Source of the DNA: CABMGO01 sp964408125
GTDB taxonomy: Archaea > Nanobdellota > Nanobdellia > Pacearchaeales > GW2011-AR1
Length of the DNA: 16,826 bases
Direction of reading: 5' to 3'
Assembly: GCA_964408125.1 (NCBI GenBank)
Contig: CAYOYC010000015.1
Coordinates: 1 to 16,826 of the forward strand
The notes beneath the pieces are model-generated. The model made no database searches, was not told where the DNA came from, and saw only the letters and a program-made list of their open reading frames with translations. The position numbers and the translations under genes are program-made. Shown piece after piece: positions 7,906-14,629 of this stretch; within the stretch, counting starts at the first letter, position 1; every line of letters begins with the position of its first letter.

Positions 7906-9072
7906 CTACTTTAACGTTGCAGATAAAAATTTATAACTTCCCGCTATTGAGTCTACTGGCTTACGTGTAAACGGATTATAAACTAAAGTTCTATCTCCTT
8001 CGGCGACAGCACACAAACCAGAATCGGAAACCGACAAGATATGGTGCCCATCAAAAACAGTCTCTCCGGTAGTATAATTTTTAACGTTATCTGCATTAAA
8101 ACCATAAACCTGCGAATCTCTTATCATAAGCCTCATTGGATCAACATTTTTTATTCTTCTTTCTATAATTGTTCCATTCCCTTCCACCACCCTAATGTCC
8201 AAATCACGATATCCATTACCATGACATATTGCGCTAACCCTTCCATCCGTTGCGAAATCTCCCGCGGAACATCCAGACCCATCCCTGGGACAAATATTTT
8301 GTACAAACATACCTCTGCCATCTAGCGTCCATAAACTTCTATGATCTACACAATGGGCTATCTCTCTAGTTTCAATCCCATCTTTAATATTCAACACAAT
8401 AGCTCCATCGAAAGGATCCCCAGACGGGACCATTCCCGCACTCGTTGAACTCAACTGATAAAGTCTATGCGGAACCAACGGGTTTACCCTGACGCCACTT
8501 TCCGTTACATATATGCCAAGCCTACTCCCATCATACAAAACCGCAGGTTCATTAGTATTTCTGCTACGCTTATCCACCGCTAAACCTATTATAGATAAAT
8601 GCGAAAATCTTTCTTGTAAATATCTATCAATATTTCTTTCTTGCTCTTCCACTTTCCGAAATTTTTCGTCTGCTATAGCAACTCTATCAATCAAACCCCT
8701 ATCGCCCAAGGCACATACTTCTCTTATGCCGTCATCTCCTGATTTAAATCGACGGAAAAGTTTTCGCTCTTTTTCATTTGCAAACTGATATTCATCAATA
8801 AAAATCTCAGGATCTACAAGAATCTCCGGAACTCTTTGAATTTTCTTATCTGGGGTATAAATAAATCCGTCACTCGTACCGATATGTGGAACTCCTTCAA
8901 AAACTATTCCGCATGTTGGATAATTCGCCTTCAAACGCTCTTTAAACCATTCATTAGGTTGCGGTTTTTTAAATCTAAATCTAGTAACAGGTGATGGCTC
9001 CCAAGCTTGAGCACCCAAACTCCCATCAAAACTAAAAATTCTATTTTTATTATCAACCAACAACTCGGCCAT
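7906..9072 (-). CDS. Hypothetical protein, possible beta-propeller (388 aa)
   Basis: I do not recognise a named family. The frame opens with a TTG one codon earlier, but the ATG at 9072 (MAELLVDN) has a TATA-like box at the right distance and is preferred. Recurrent short units of the form hydrophobic-DG/DS-hydrophobic occur along the protein: FSFDGS, TSDGFIYT, LYDGSRLGIYV, LWTLDGRGMFV, FATDGRVSAI, SVSDSGLCAV. Each resembles the strand-turn-strand blade edges of WD40/PQQ-like propellers. A charged, helical segment at about residues 95-155 (EYQFANEKERKLFRRF...EEQERNIDRYLQERF) interrupts the pattern. There is no signal peptide or membrane segment, so it is probably cytoplasmic. It is divergent from gatE. 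The fold assignment is inference from periodicity. Confidence 0.65.
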   Translation of the reverse strand: MAELLVDNKNRIFSFDGSLGAQAWEPSPVTRFRFKKPQPNEWFKERLKANYPTCGIVFEGVPHIGTSDGFIYTPDKKIQRVPEILVDPEIFIDEYQFANEKERKLFRRFKSGDDGIREVCALGDRGLIDRVAIADEKFRKVEEQERNIDRYLQERFSHLSIIGLAVDKRSRNTNEPAVLYDGSRLGIYVTESGVRVNPLVPHRLYQLSSTSAGMVPSGDPFDGAIVLNIKDGIETREIAHCVDHRSLWTLDGRGMFVQNICPRDGSGCSAGDFATDGRVSAICHGNGYRDLDIRVVEGNGTIIERRIKNVDPMRLMIRDSQVYGFNADNVKNYTTGETVFDGHHILSVSDSGLCAVAEGDRTLVYNPFTRKPVDSIAGSYKFLSATLK

Positions 9073-9091
9073 CAAAAACTAGAACGAAAAT

Positions 9092-9101
9092 CATTAATAA
9101 G
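9092..9101 (-). promoter_or_regulatory. Putative TATA box for the 388-aa gene
   Basis: On the minus strand CTTATTAATG is centred about 25 nt before the ATG at 9072. This supports the ATG over the upstream TTG start. Confidence 0.4.
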
Positions 9102-9188
9102 CATTTCTATAATCCAATATAGACATTAAAACTATGGTGTAAACATTCCTAAACACTTGTAAATAAATACTTCCACCTCAAAACAATA

Positions 9189-9196
9189 TTTATAAA
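9189..9196 (+). promoter_or_regulatory. Putative TATA box for gatE
   Basis: TTTATAAA is centred about 26 nt before the gatE ATG at 9219, as expected for a leaderless archaeal mRNA. Confidence 0.55.
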
Positions 9197-9218
9197 CATC
9201 CTTAAGCATACATATCTA

Positions 9219-11069
9219 ATGGAGAATCTTTATAGCTTAAAAGCAGGTCTAGAAATACATCAACAATTAGACACAAATAAATTATTTTGCAACTGCCCGT
9301 CTATCTTAAGAAACGATGAACCAAAATTCAAAATAGAAAGAAAACTTAATCCTGTAGTAGGTGAAACAGGAAAAATAGACACAGCTGCAGAACATGAAAA
9401 ATTAAAAGACAAAACTTTTATCTACGAAGTTTACGATACGAATTGTTTAGTTGAATTAGACGAAGAACCCCCACACGAAATCAACCAAGAAGCTCTAAAG
9501 ATTGCTCTACAGATTTCAACTCTTCTAAATTGCAAAATATTTCCAGTAACTCAAATTATGAGAAAAACCGTAATCGATGGGTCTAACACCTCTGGTTTTC
9601 AAAGAACCGCACTATTAGCACATGACGGCTACATAGAAACATCGGAAGGAAAAGTCGGAATTGAAACTGTTGCAATAGAAGAAGACGCCGCTCGTCCAAA
9701 AACACAATCTGGAGTTGACGAAGCAGGTTACGAAAATTCTAAAATTTACAAACTAGACCGTTTGGGAATTCCTCTAGTAGAAATCACAACTAAACCAGAT
9801 TTGAAAACACCCGAACAAATTAAAGAAGCCGCTATAAAAATTGGAGAAATATTACGTTCGTGTAAAGTAAAGCGTGGATTAGGAACTATTAGACAAGATG
9901 TGAATATTTCCACTAAAGATACCCAAAGAGTAGAGATTAAAGGATTCCAGGATCCCAAAATAATGATAAAGACGGTAGAACTCGAGATAAATAGGCAACA
10001 AAAGTTAATAGAAATCCACGAAAAACTAAAAAAAAGAAAAGCAAAGATAAACGGAATAATAGACATCACAGAAATTCTAAAAAATACAGAATGTAAATTT
10101 GTAAAAGCTGCTATAGACAAGGACTCAATAGCATTCGCCTCCAAGCTAGAAGGATTCGCTGGAATTCTGGGAATAGAAATATCCAAGGGGAAGAGATTCG
10201 GAACTGAACTATCTGAACATGCAAAAATGTATGGAGTCGGTGGGATGATCCATTCAGATGAAAATATAAATAAATATAACTTCTCAGAAAAAGAAATAGA
10301 AGAAATAAAAAAGATTTTAGGGATAAAAAAAGATGATGCCTTCATAATAATAGTAGACCAAGAAATAAAGGCGAAAAAGGCGATTGAATCTGTAATAAAA
10401 AGAGCAAATCTACAAATAGAAGAAAACTCTGCTAAAGAAGTACGAAAATCAAACGATGACGGAACGACTTCCTTCTTAAGGCCAATGCCTGGAGAAGCAA
10501 GAATGTATCCCGAAACGGATTTAAAACTATTAAAAATATCAAAAGAAATTTTAGATAACGTAAAAAACACATTACCCAAACTACTATCTGAGAATAGGGG
10601 TTATTTAGAAGAATTTGGATTAAATGAAGAACTCGTGAAAAATATTATGAAACAAGAAAAACTAGATGATTTTAAATTCCTTCTAAACACCACTAAAAAC
10701 GCAAATCTTATTGCGAAATGTCTAACCATATTCCCCAAAGAAATAGCATCCAAAGAAAACGACTCTTTAGAAAAAGTTAACTCAAGACTCAATACCCAAA
10801 TTATAGAATCTATTTTACAAGCTGTAGAACAAAATAAAATATCGGAAAATGATATCAAAACCGTTTTGCAAAAAATATATCAAGGCGAAAAGCTAGAAAA
10901 CGCTCTTAAAAAAGAACAAATAGATCTAACTGGAGAGATAAAAGCTCTAATGAAAGAGAAACCCGGACTAAATCCAAATGCATATATGGGACTCATTATG
11001 GCCAAATTTAAGGGAAAAGTAAATGGCAAGGAAGTGATGGATATAATAAACGAACTGATGGAACAATAA
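9219..11069 (+). CDS. gatE: Glu-tRNA(Gln) amidotransferase subunit E
   Basis: GatE is the GatB-like tRNA-binding and kinase subunit of archaeal GatDE, which makes Gln-tRNA-Gln from Glu-tRNA-Gln. At 616 aa it is the usual full length. It starts LKAGLEIHQQLDTNKLFCNC (E12, H14, C24, C26). It continues with family motifs VIDGSNTSGFQRT, VAIEEDAARP, RLGIPLVEITTKPD and GLGTIRQDVNIS. The AspRS-type insertion domain typical of GatE spans roughly 270-390, and RPMPGEARMYPETDL follows. The YqeY-like tail ends GLIMAKFKGKVNGKEVMDI. The partner gatD is upstream on the same strand. The stop codon directly abuts the stop of the convergent fic gene. A second, diverged copy of the last 20 codons lies 1.16 kb downstream, which suggests that this 3' end was replaced or duplicated. 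Confidence 0.95.
   Translation: MENLYSLKAGLEIHQQLDTNKLFCNCPSILRNDEPKFKIERKLNPVVGETGKIDTAAEHEKLKDKTFIYEVYDTNCLVELDEEPPHEINQEALKIALQISTLLNCKIFPVTQIMRKTVIDGSNTSGFQRTALLAHDGYIETSEGKVGIETVAIEEDAARPKTQSGVDEAGYENSKIYKLDRLGIPLVEITTKPDLKTPEQIKEAAIKIGEILRSCKVKRGLGTIRQDVNISTKDTQRVEIKGFQDPKIMIKTVELEINRQQKLIEIHEKLKKRKAKINGIIDITEILKNTECKFVKAAIDKDSIAFASKLEGFAGILGIEISKGKRFGTELSEHAKMYGVGGMIHSDENINKYNFSEKEIEEIKKILGIKKDDAFIIIVDQEIKAKKAIESVIKRANLQIEENSAKEVRKSNDDGTTSFLRPMPGEARMYPETDLKLLKISKEILDNVKNTLPKLLSENRGYLEEFGLNEELVKNIMKQEKLDDFKFLLNTTKNANLIAKCLTIFPKEIASKENDSLEKVNSRLNTQIIESILQAVEQNKISENDIKTVLQKIYQGEKLENALKKEQIDLTGEIKALMKEKPGLNPNAYMGLIMAKFKGKVNGKEVMDIINELMEQ
11007..11069 (+). repeat. gatE 3' tail, copy 1 (direct repeat with 12168-12224)
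   Basis: This is the final segment of the functional gatE. Its first 37 nt match 12168-12204 with only three differences; two of the three are synonymous and one gives E to D. The similarity then fades towards the stop codon. Confidence 0.85.
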
Positions 11070-12077
11070 CTAAAGAAAAATACTCCAATAAGTCTCGATA
11101 AATTGCTCAGAACAATAATTAATTAAATCTAAATATCTTTTCCCCTCTATCTTCCACAAAGCACTCTCGTCCGCTTCTCTCATTGCATCAAGATATTCCT
11201 TTCTCGTTTTCTTTTGGATTATCATTGGAGGAAATTTTTTATTCAACAAAATGTAATTTACAATCATCCTACCCGTTCTACCATTTCCATCTGAAAATGG
11301 ATGAATTTTCTCAAATTTATGATGAAAAAGTATAGCTAAAACCAACGGATGCACCTTATCTTCATTATCCTTAAACCACCTTAACAATAAATCCATATCT
11401 GTTTTTACATATTTCCCAGGAGTTGCATCAAAATTACTATGTACTACCCTTATGTCTGTTGTTCTATAGCCTCTCCTCTCGTCTATGTTTTCAAGAAGTT
11501 TGTCGTGTATATGCACAATTAAATCATGACTCAATTCTGCGCTATATCTTGTTTCCAACACTTCAAAAAAAACTTTTTCTGTATTTTGCAAATCATAAAC
11601 TTCTCTTAATGTTCTGTCTTTTGGGGTTATACCCTCGTTTAACAAATTTCTAGCTTCCTCTAAATTAATAGTATTTCCCTCTATAGAAGCAGTATTATAT
11701 GCGAAATCAATTACATAATTCTTGAAAATTTCTTTTTTTGTCAATTCTGGCATTTTATTAAAAACTTCTAAATAATGTATTTTGCACGCTCCGACCTCAC
11801 TAGTTTTATCTCCAAGAAGTACATCTTGCTTTAATTTTAACTTTTTAACTTTTTCTAAAAAATGATTTGATTCCAAAAAACTATTAATAGTTTTATATGA
11901 TTTTCTTATTTTATCCTTATATTCTGAAAGTTTTTCTAAACTAATTTTTACTTCTTCGATAGAACTTCCCAAGTAAGCTATATCTTTAGTTACTAATTTT
12001 TTTCCTTTCTTTTCCGAAGCTCTAAGATAATAATAGTTTTTCCCTTTACTCGTCGGCTTTTTATATATGTAAACCAT
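11070..12077 (-). CDS. Fic-domain protein (probable AMP-transferase, self-inhibited class)
   Basis: Fic enzymes transfer AMP or related groups from nucleotides to protein hydroxyls. The 335-residue protein carries the full core motif HPFSDGNGRTGR (H259-R270), including the catalytic His and phosphate-binding GNGR. Upstream is the inhibitory helix motif T129-x3-E133-G134 (TASIEG), so it is of the N-terminally self-inhibited kind. The first 40 residues (GKNYYYLRASEKKGK...KDIAYLG) resemble the N-terminal domain seen in archaeal Fic proteins and in some transposase-like proteins. A Lys/Leu-rich helical linker follows. The stop touches the gatE stop with no spacer, and a fragment of gatE tail lies past the gene's promoter. 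The gene therefore seems inserted between gatE and aspS. No antitoxin gene is adjacent. The target is unknown. Confidence 0.9.
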   Translation of the reverse strand: MVYIYKKPTSKGKNYYYLRASEKKGKKLVTKDIAYLGSSIEEVKISLEKLSEYKDKIRKSYKTINSFLESNHFLEKVKKLKLKQDVLLGDKTSEVGACKIHYLEVFNKMPELTKKEIFKNYVIDFAYNTASIEGNTINLEEARNLLNEGITPKDRTLREVYDLQNTEKVFFEVLETRYSAELSHDLIVHIHDKLLENIDERRGYRTTDIRVVHSNFDATPGKYVKTDMDLLLRWFKDNEDKVHPLVLAILFHHKFEKIHPFSDGNGRTGRMIVNYILLNKKFPPMIIQKKTRKEYLDAMREADESALWKIEGKRYLDLINYCSEQFIETYWSIFL

Positions 12078-12101
12078 GTTAGTTTGTCTAATAATTGATA
12101 G

Positions 12102-12109
12102 TTTATAAA
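12102..12109 (-). promoter_or_regulatory. Putative TATA box for fic
   Basis: TTTATAAA (palindromic, at 12102-12109) is centred about 28 nt before the fic ATG at 12077. A 9-bp inverted-repeat arm begins just upstream, at the position of the BRE element. Confidence 0.5.
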
Positions 12110-12112
12110 TCT

Positions 12113-12148
12113 TACCCTTTATTATTTAATATAGGAAAGTAAAGGGTA
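12113..12148. repeat. 9-bp inverted repeat upstream of fic (possible operator)
   Basis: TACCCTTTA (12113-12121) and TAAAGGGTA (12140-12148) are perfect inverted copies separated by 18 nt. The inner arm sits next to the fic TATA box, so a dimeric regulator bound here could block transcription. It could also form a hairpin. The regulatory role is inference. Confidence 0.45.
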
Positions 12149-12167
12149 GTTGCTATTTCCAGTATAC

Positions 12168-12224
12168 TTTAAGGGAAAAGTAAACGGTAAGGACGTGATG
12201 GATATCTTAGATAAGTTAAAATAA
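12168..12224 (+). pseudogene. gatE 3'-end remnant (18 codons)
   Basis: In one frame this reads FKGKVNGKDVMDILDKLK and a stop. It parallels the real gatE ending FKGKVNGKEVMDIINELMEQ. The match starts abruptly at 12168: the preceding sequence does not resemble gatE and has no start codon or room for a gene, so this is a fragment. It lies just before the aspS promoter, so I infer it is the original gatE end, displaced when the fic segment arrived with its own gatE tail. A tandem-duplication origin is also possible. Confidence 0.8.
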
Positions 12225-12230
12225 AAATCC

Positions 12231-12238
12231 TTATAAAC
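12231..12238 (+). promoter_or_regulatory. Putative TATA box for aspS
   Basis: TTATAAAC is centred about 25 nt before the aspS ATG at 12259. It begins 7 nt after the gatE-remnant stop, so the ancestral gatE and aspS were probably closely packed. Confidence 0.5.
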
Positions 12239-12258
12239 CAACATTTTCTAAAACAATC

Positions 12259-13542
12259 ATGGAAAGAACATATATTGAAGATGTCTTCAAAAAACAAGCT
12301 GGAGAAAAAGTCTGTCTCAAGGGATGGGTTTACGACCTAAGAGACTTAAAGAAAGTAAGATTCATAGTTTTAAAAGACATAACCGGAAGAGTACAGGTAA
12401 CCGCTGTTTCTGGCGAAACTTCCGAAGAAAACTTCAAATTAATGAACGAAATGTCAAGGGAATCCGCAGTCGAAGTTATAGGCACAATAAAAGACTGTAA
12501 ACAAGCACCTGGCGGAAAAGAAATCGCTCCTGAAGAAATAAAGGTTTTAGCAAAAGCAGAATCCCCCTTACCTATAGACGTTTCAGACTATTCAAAAACA
12601 GAACTTCCAATAAGATTAGACTGGAGATTTTTAGATATGCACAGAGACAAAACTCAAGCAATTTTTAAGATACAAAACGAGATAACAAACGCTTTTAGAG
12701 AACATTTTTATAAAAAGGGATTTATAGAAATACAACCCCCATGTATCATCAGTTCAGCAAGTGAAGGAGGAACAGAGCTGTTTGAAGTTAAATATTTTGA
12801 AAAAAAGGCATTCCTAGCCCAATCTCCACAACTATACAAACAAATGCTTGCATGTTCTATGGAAAAAACATTCACAGTAACTCCTGTTTGGAGAGCTGAG
12901 AAACATAATACAACAAGGCACATCAATGAAATCAGGCAAATGGATATTGAAGTCGCTTTTATGAATCAAATGGATATTATGAAACAACAAGAGGAAGTTG
13001 TTAAGGACATAGTTGAAAGAGTTCTTAAAAACTGCAAGAAAGAACTTGAATTAGTTGGAAGAAAAGACTTGCAAGTTCCAAAAGCTGTTTATTTACATTA
13101 CGAAGACGCTATTAAAAAGGTAGGCGGTAAAATAGGAGAAGATTTTACACCCGAACAAGAAAGAGTATTATGTGAAATGTATCCAGGAGATACGGTATTC
13201 ACACACTCTTGGCCAGCCTCAATAAAACCGTTCTATATTATGCCAACAAATGAAGATCCAAAATCAAAAGAAAGCCAAGGATTTGACATGCTTTATGGGG
13301 GTGTTGAAATCTCAAGCGGCGGACAAAGAGTACATCTTCCAGAATTATTAATTGCAAAATTAAAGGCAAAGGGCTGCGATCCTGACAATTTCAAATCCTA
13401 CATAGATTCTTTTAGATTCGGAGCCCCGATGCATAGTGGCTGGTCGATCGGATTAGAAAGAATAACTCAAATTATTTGTGGACTAGACAATGTCAAAGAA
13501 GCAACTATGTTTCCTAGAGATCGTGATAGACTAACTCCATAA
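12259..13542 (+). CDS. aspS: Aspartyl-tRNA synthetase, archaeal type, probably non-discriminating
   Basis: This 427-residue protein is a class II synthetase of the compact archaeal/eukaryal type, without the bacterial GAD insertion. An N-terminal OB-fold anticodon-binding domain (about 1-100) contains GWVYDLRDL. The catalytic core shows SASEGGTELF, FLAQSPQLYKQ, motif 2 WRAEKHNTTRH (R212, E214), GVEISSGGQR and motif 3 GWSIGLER (R401). The end, FPRDRDRLTP, is the standard archaeal terminus. In the OB domain, P84 in QAPGGKE aligns by eye with the position that is Lys in discriminating and Pro in non-discriminating archaeal AspRS; the other marker position (W versus H) is Tyr25. With gatCAB genes nearby and no AsnRS in the window, I infer that it charges both tRNA-Asp and tRNA-Asn. 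Confidence 0.93.
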   Translation: MERTYIEDVFKKQAGEKVCLKGWVYDLRDLKKVRFIVLKDITGRVQVTAVSGETSEENFKLMNEMSRESAVEVIGTIKDCKQAPGGKEIAPEEIKVLAKAESPLPIDVSDYSKTELPIRLDWRFLDMHRDKTQAIFKIQNEITNAFREHFYKKGFIEIQPPCIISSASEGGTELFEVKYFEKKAFLAQSPQLYKQMLACSMEKTFTVTPVWRAEKHNTTRHINEIRQMDIEVAFMNQMDIMKQQEEVVKDIVERVLKNCKKELELVGRKDLQVPKAVYLHYEDAIKKVGGKIGEDFTPEQERVLCEMYPGDTVFTHSWPASIKPFYIMPTNEDPKSKESQGFDMLYGGVEISSGGQRVHLPELLIAKLKAKGCDPDNFKSYIDSFRFGAPMHSGWSIGLERITQIICGLDNVKEATMFPRDRDRLTP

Positions 13543-13569
13543 GAAACTATATCTTGAATATACTATATC

Positions 13570-13577
13570 TATAAAAA
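13570..13577 (+). promoter_or_regulatory. Putative TATA box for the 156-aa gene
   Basis: TATAAAAA is centred about 26 nt before the ATG at 13599, which supports that ORF as a real, separately transcribed gene. Confidence 0.5.
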
Positions 13578-13598
13578 GCAACTTATTTACAAATTGTC

Positions 13599-14069
13599 AT
13601 GGATGGAGAGGTTGAAAGACCTACGCCGAAAGACGCAGGCACAGCAGAAAAATTAAACATCATTGATCAAATCTGTGCCGATAATAATGCTACGCATTGT
13701 TTACCACGTTTGCTTCTATTAAATATTGAAAGACTATTACCATGCCCCTATATTAAAGGTGGATGTCAAGGCCATGGATGGTGCGATAATAGAGAAGCTT
13801 TATTTGAAGGAAAATCTGCCAGATATTTAGCCCAAGCGAAAATGATAGAAAGAGAGCAATGGATACTTGGCGTTAATAGTCACCATCCAGAAACATATAG
13901 ACACGCACTAGAAACCTTTTCTGATATGAAATATGGAAATGGAACTATTTTCGCCATCGCATGGGAAGAGTATGAAATAAGAAATTTGGAAAGATTAGAA
14001 GACCTCTGCGTGCATGCAGTTATAGACAATGATCCAATTGTAGAGCCACCACAAACGAAACAACCATAA
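13599..14069 (+). CDS. Hypothetical Cys/His-containing protein (156 aa)
   Basis: I do not recognise this protein. It has six cysteines (C26, C34, C49, C56, C62, C137), with C49-C62 forming a compact CPYIKGGCQGHGWC cluster that also contains His59. A metal-binding or disulphide role is possible. There is no signal peptide or membrane segment. The C-terminal half is acidic and probably helical (EEYEIRNLERLEDL) and ends in a Pro-rich tail. It lies between aspS and gatC on the same strand, with its own TATA-like box. A link to tRNA amidation is suggested only by position. The clear promoter and soluble protein-like composition argue that it is a real gene. Confidence 0.65.
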   Translation: MDGEVERPTPKDAGTAEKLNIIDQICADNNATHCLPRLLLLNIERLLPCPYIKGGCQGHGWCDNREALFEGKSARYLAQAKMIEREQWILGVNSHHPETYRHALETFSDMKYGNGTIFAIAWEEYEIRNLERLEDLCVHAVIDNDPIVEPPQTKQP

Positions 14070-14071
14070 AC

Positions 14072-14080
14072 TTATAAAAT
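14072..14080 (+). promoter_or_regulatory. Putative TATA box for the gatC-aroQ-gatA operon
   Basis: TTATAAAAT is centred about 24 nt before the gatC ATG at 14100. No other TATA-like site is expected downstream because the next two genes overlap their predecessors. Confidence 0.55.
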
Positions 14081-14099
14081 ATCTTATCTCTACCGACAT

Positions 14100-14354
14100 A
14101 TGACATACACATGGCATCCAGTAACCGAAGAAGAAAAAGAAGAAATTAGAAAGAAAGCTAAAAATCTCCTTGATGAATTCTCCTCCAAAATTGCAAAAAT
14201 AGAAACTTCAGAGCCAAAGCCAGAAGCAAACGAAAATTTGAGGACAGAAAACACCGGATGGCAAACCGAAAAAGAATTTAGAGAACTTATGATGGACAAC
14301 GCTCCGATGACTGACGATGGATTAATTATTGCAGAAAGGGGCGGGTGGAAATAA
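14100..14354 (+). CDS. gatC: Asp-tRNA(Asn) amidotransferase subunit C
   Basis: GatC is the small belt-like subunit that stabilises the GatA-GatB complex. The 84-residue product has the expected layout: an N-terminal helix (VTEEEKEEIRKKAKNLLDEFSSKI) similar to the GatC opening, a flexible polar middle (about 38-55), and a C-terminal segment RELMMDNAPMTDDGLIIAERGGW resembling the GatC tail. Sequence similarity alone is weak, as is usual for GatC. Position as the first gene of an operon that ends with gatA makes the call likely. Its stop overlaps the next ATG by one base (TAATG). Confidence 0.8.
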   Translation: MTYTWHPVTEEEKEEIRKKAKNLLDEFSSKIAKIETSEPKPEANENLRTENTGWQTEKEFRELMMDNAPMTDDGLIIAERGGWK

Positions 14355-14629
14355 TGAATCTCGAATTAGAAGAACTAAGAGAAAAAATAAATCTCGTAGA
14401 TAATGAAATTCTAGAATCGCTAGAAGAAAGAATGGAATTAGCTAAAGAAGTAGCTGAACTAAAAAAGGAAAATAACATGCCCATAAAAGATCTAAAAAGA
14501 GAAGAAGAAATAATCAGCCAAAGAAAACTCTGCACTTCATTAGAAGGAGCCTTTACAGAATCTATAATGAAAGTAATTATTAAAGAATCAAAAAAAATTC
14601 AAAATAAAATTATAAACGAAGAAGAATGA
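14354..14629 (+). CDS. aroQ: Chorismate mutase, AroQ type
   Basis: This small all-helical enzyme converts chorismate to prephenate for Phe and Tyr synthesis. The frame is open from a GTG at 14345. I chose the ATG at 14354, which gives 91 residues, because it overlaps the gatC stop (TAATG) and follows a GGTGG-type ribosome-binding stretch. Aligned by eye with the E. coli chorismate mutase domain, all active-site positions are kept: R9, R26, K37, D46, R49, E50, S79 and Q83 (LREKI, ERMELA, PIKDLKRE, KESKKIQ). It is therefore probably active. It is a stand-alone domain with no fused dehydratase or dehydrogenase. Its stop overlaps the gatA start (ATGA). No other shikimate-pathway gene is in the window, so its placement inside an amidotransferase operon is odd. 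Confidence 0.87.
   Translation: MNLELEELREKINLVDNEILESLEERMELAKEVAELKKENNMPIKDLKREEEIISQRKLCTSLEGAFTESIMKVIIKESKKIQNKIINEEE

Noticed and set aside
9076..9218. Possible tRNA or small RNA in the gap before gatE
   Set aside because: I see no cloverleaf, GGTTCRA-type T-arm or C/D boxes. The gap is explained by two divergent promoters.
9746..10579. Long 277-codon open frame antisense to gatE
   Set aside because: It lies wholly inside gatE. Its Ser/Phe/Ile-rich composition is what the reverse complement of an AT-rich Lys/Glu-rich gene produces, and it has no promoter or family motif.
14345..14353. GTG start for the chorismate mutase, three codons upstream
   Set aside because: The ATG at 14354 forms a TAATG overlap with the gatC stop and is properly spaced from a GGTGG site. 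The GTG is less likely, though not impossible.
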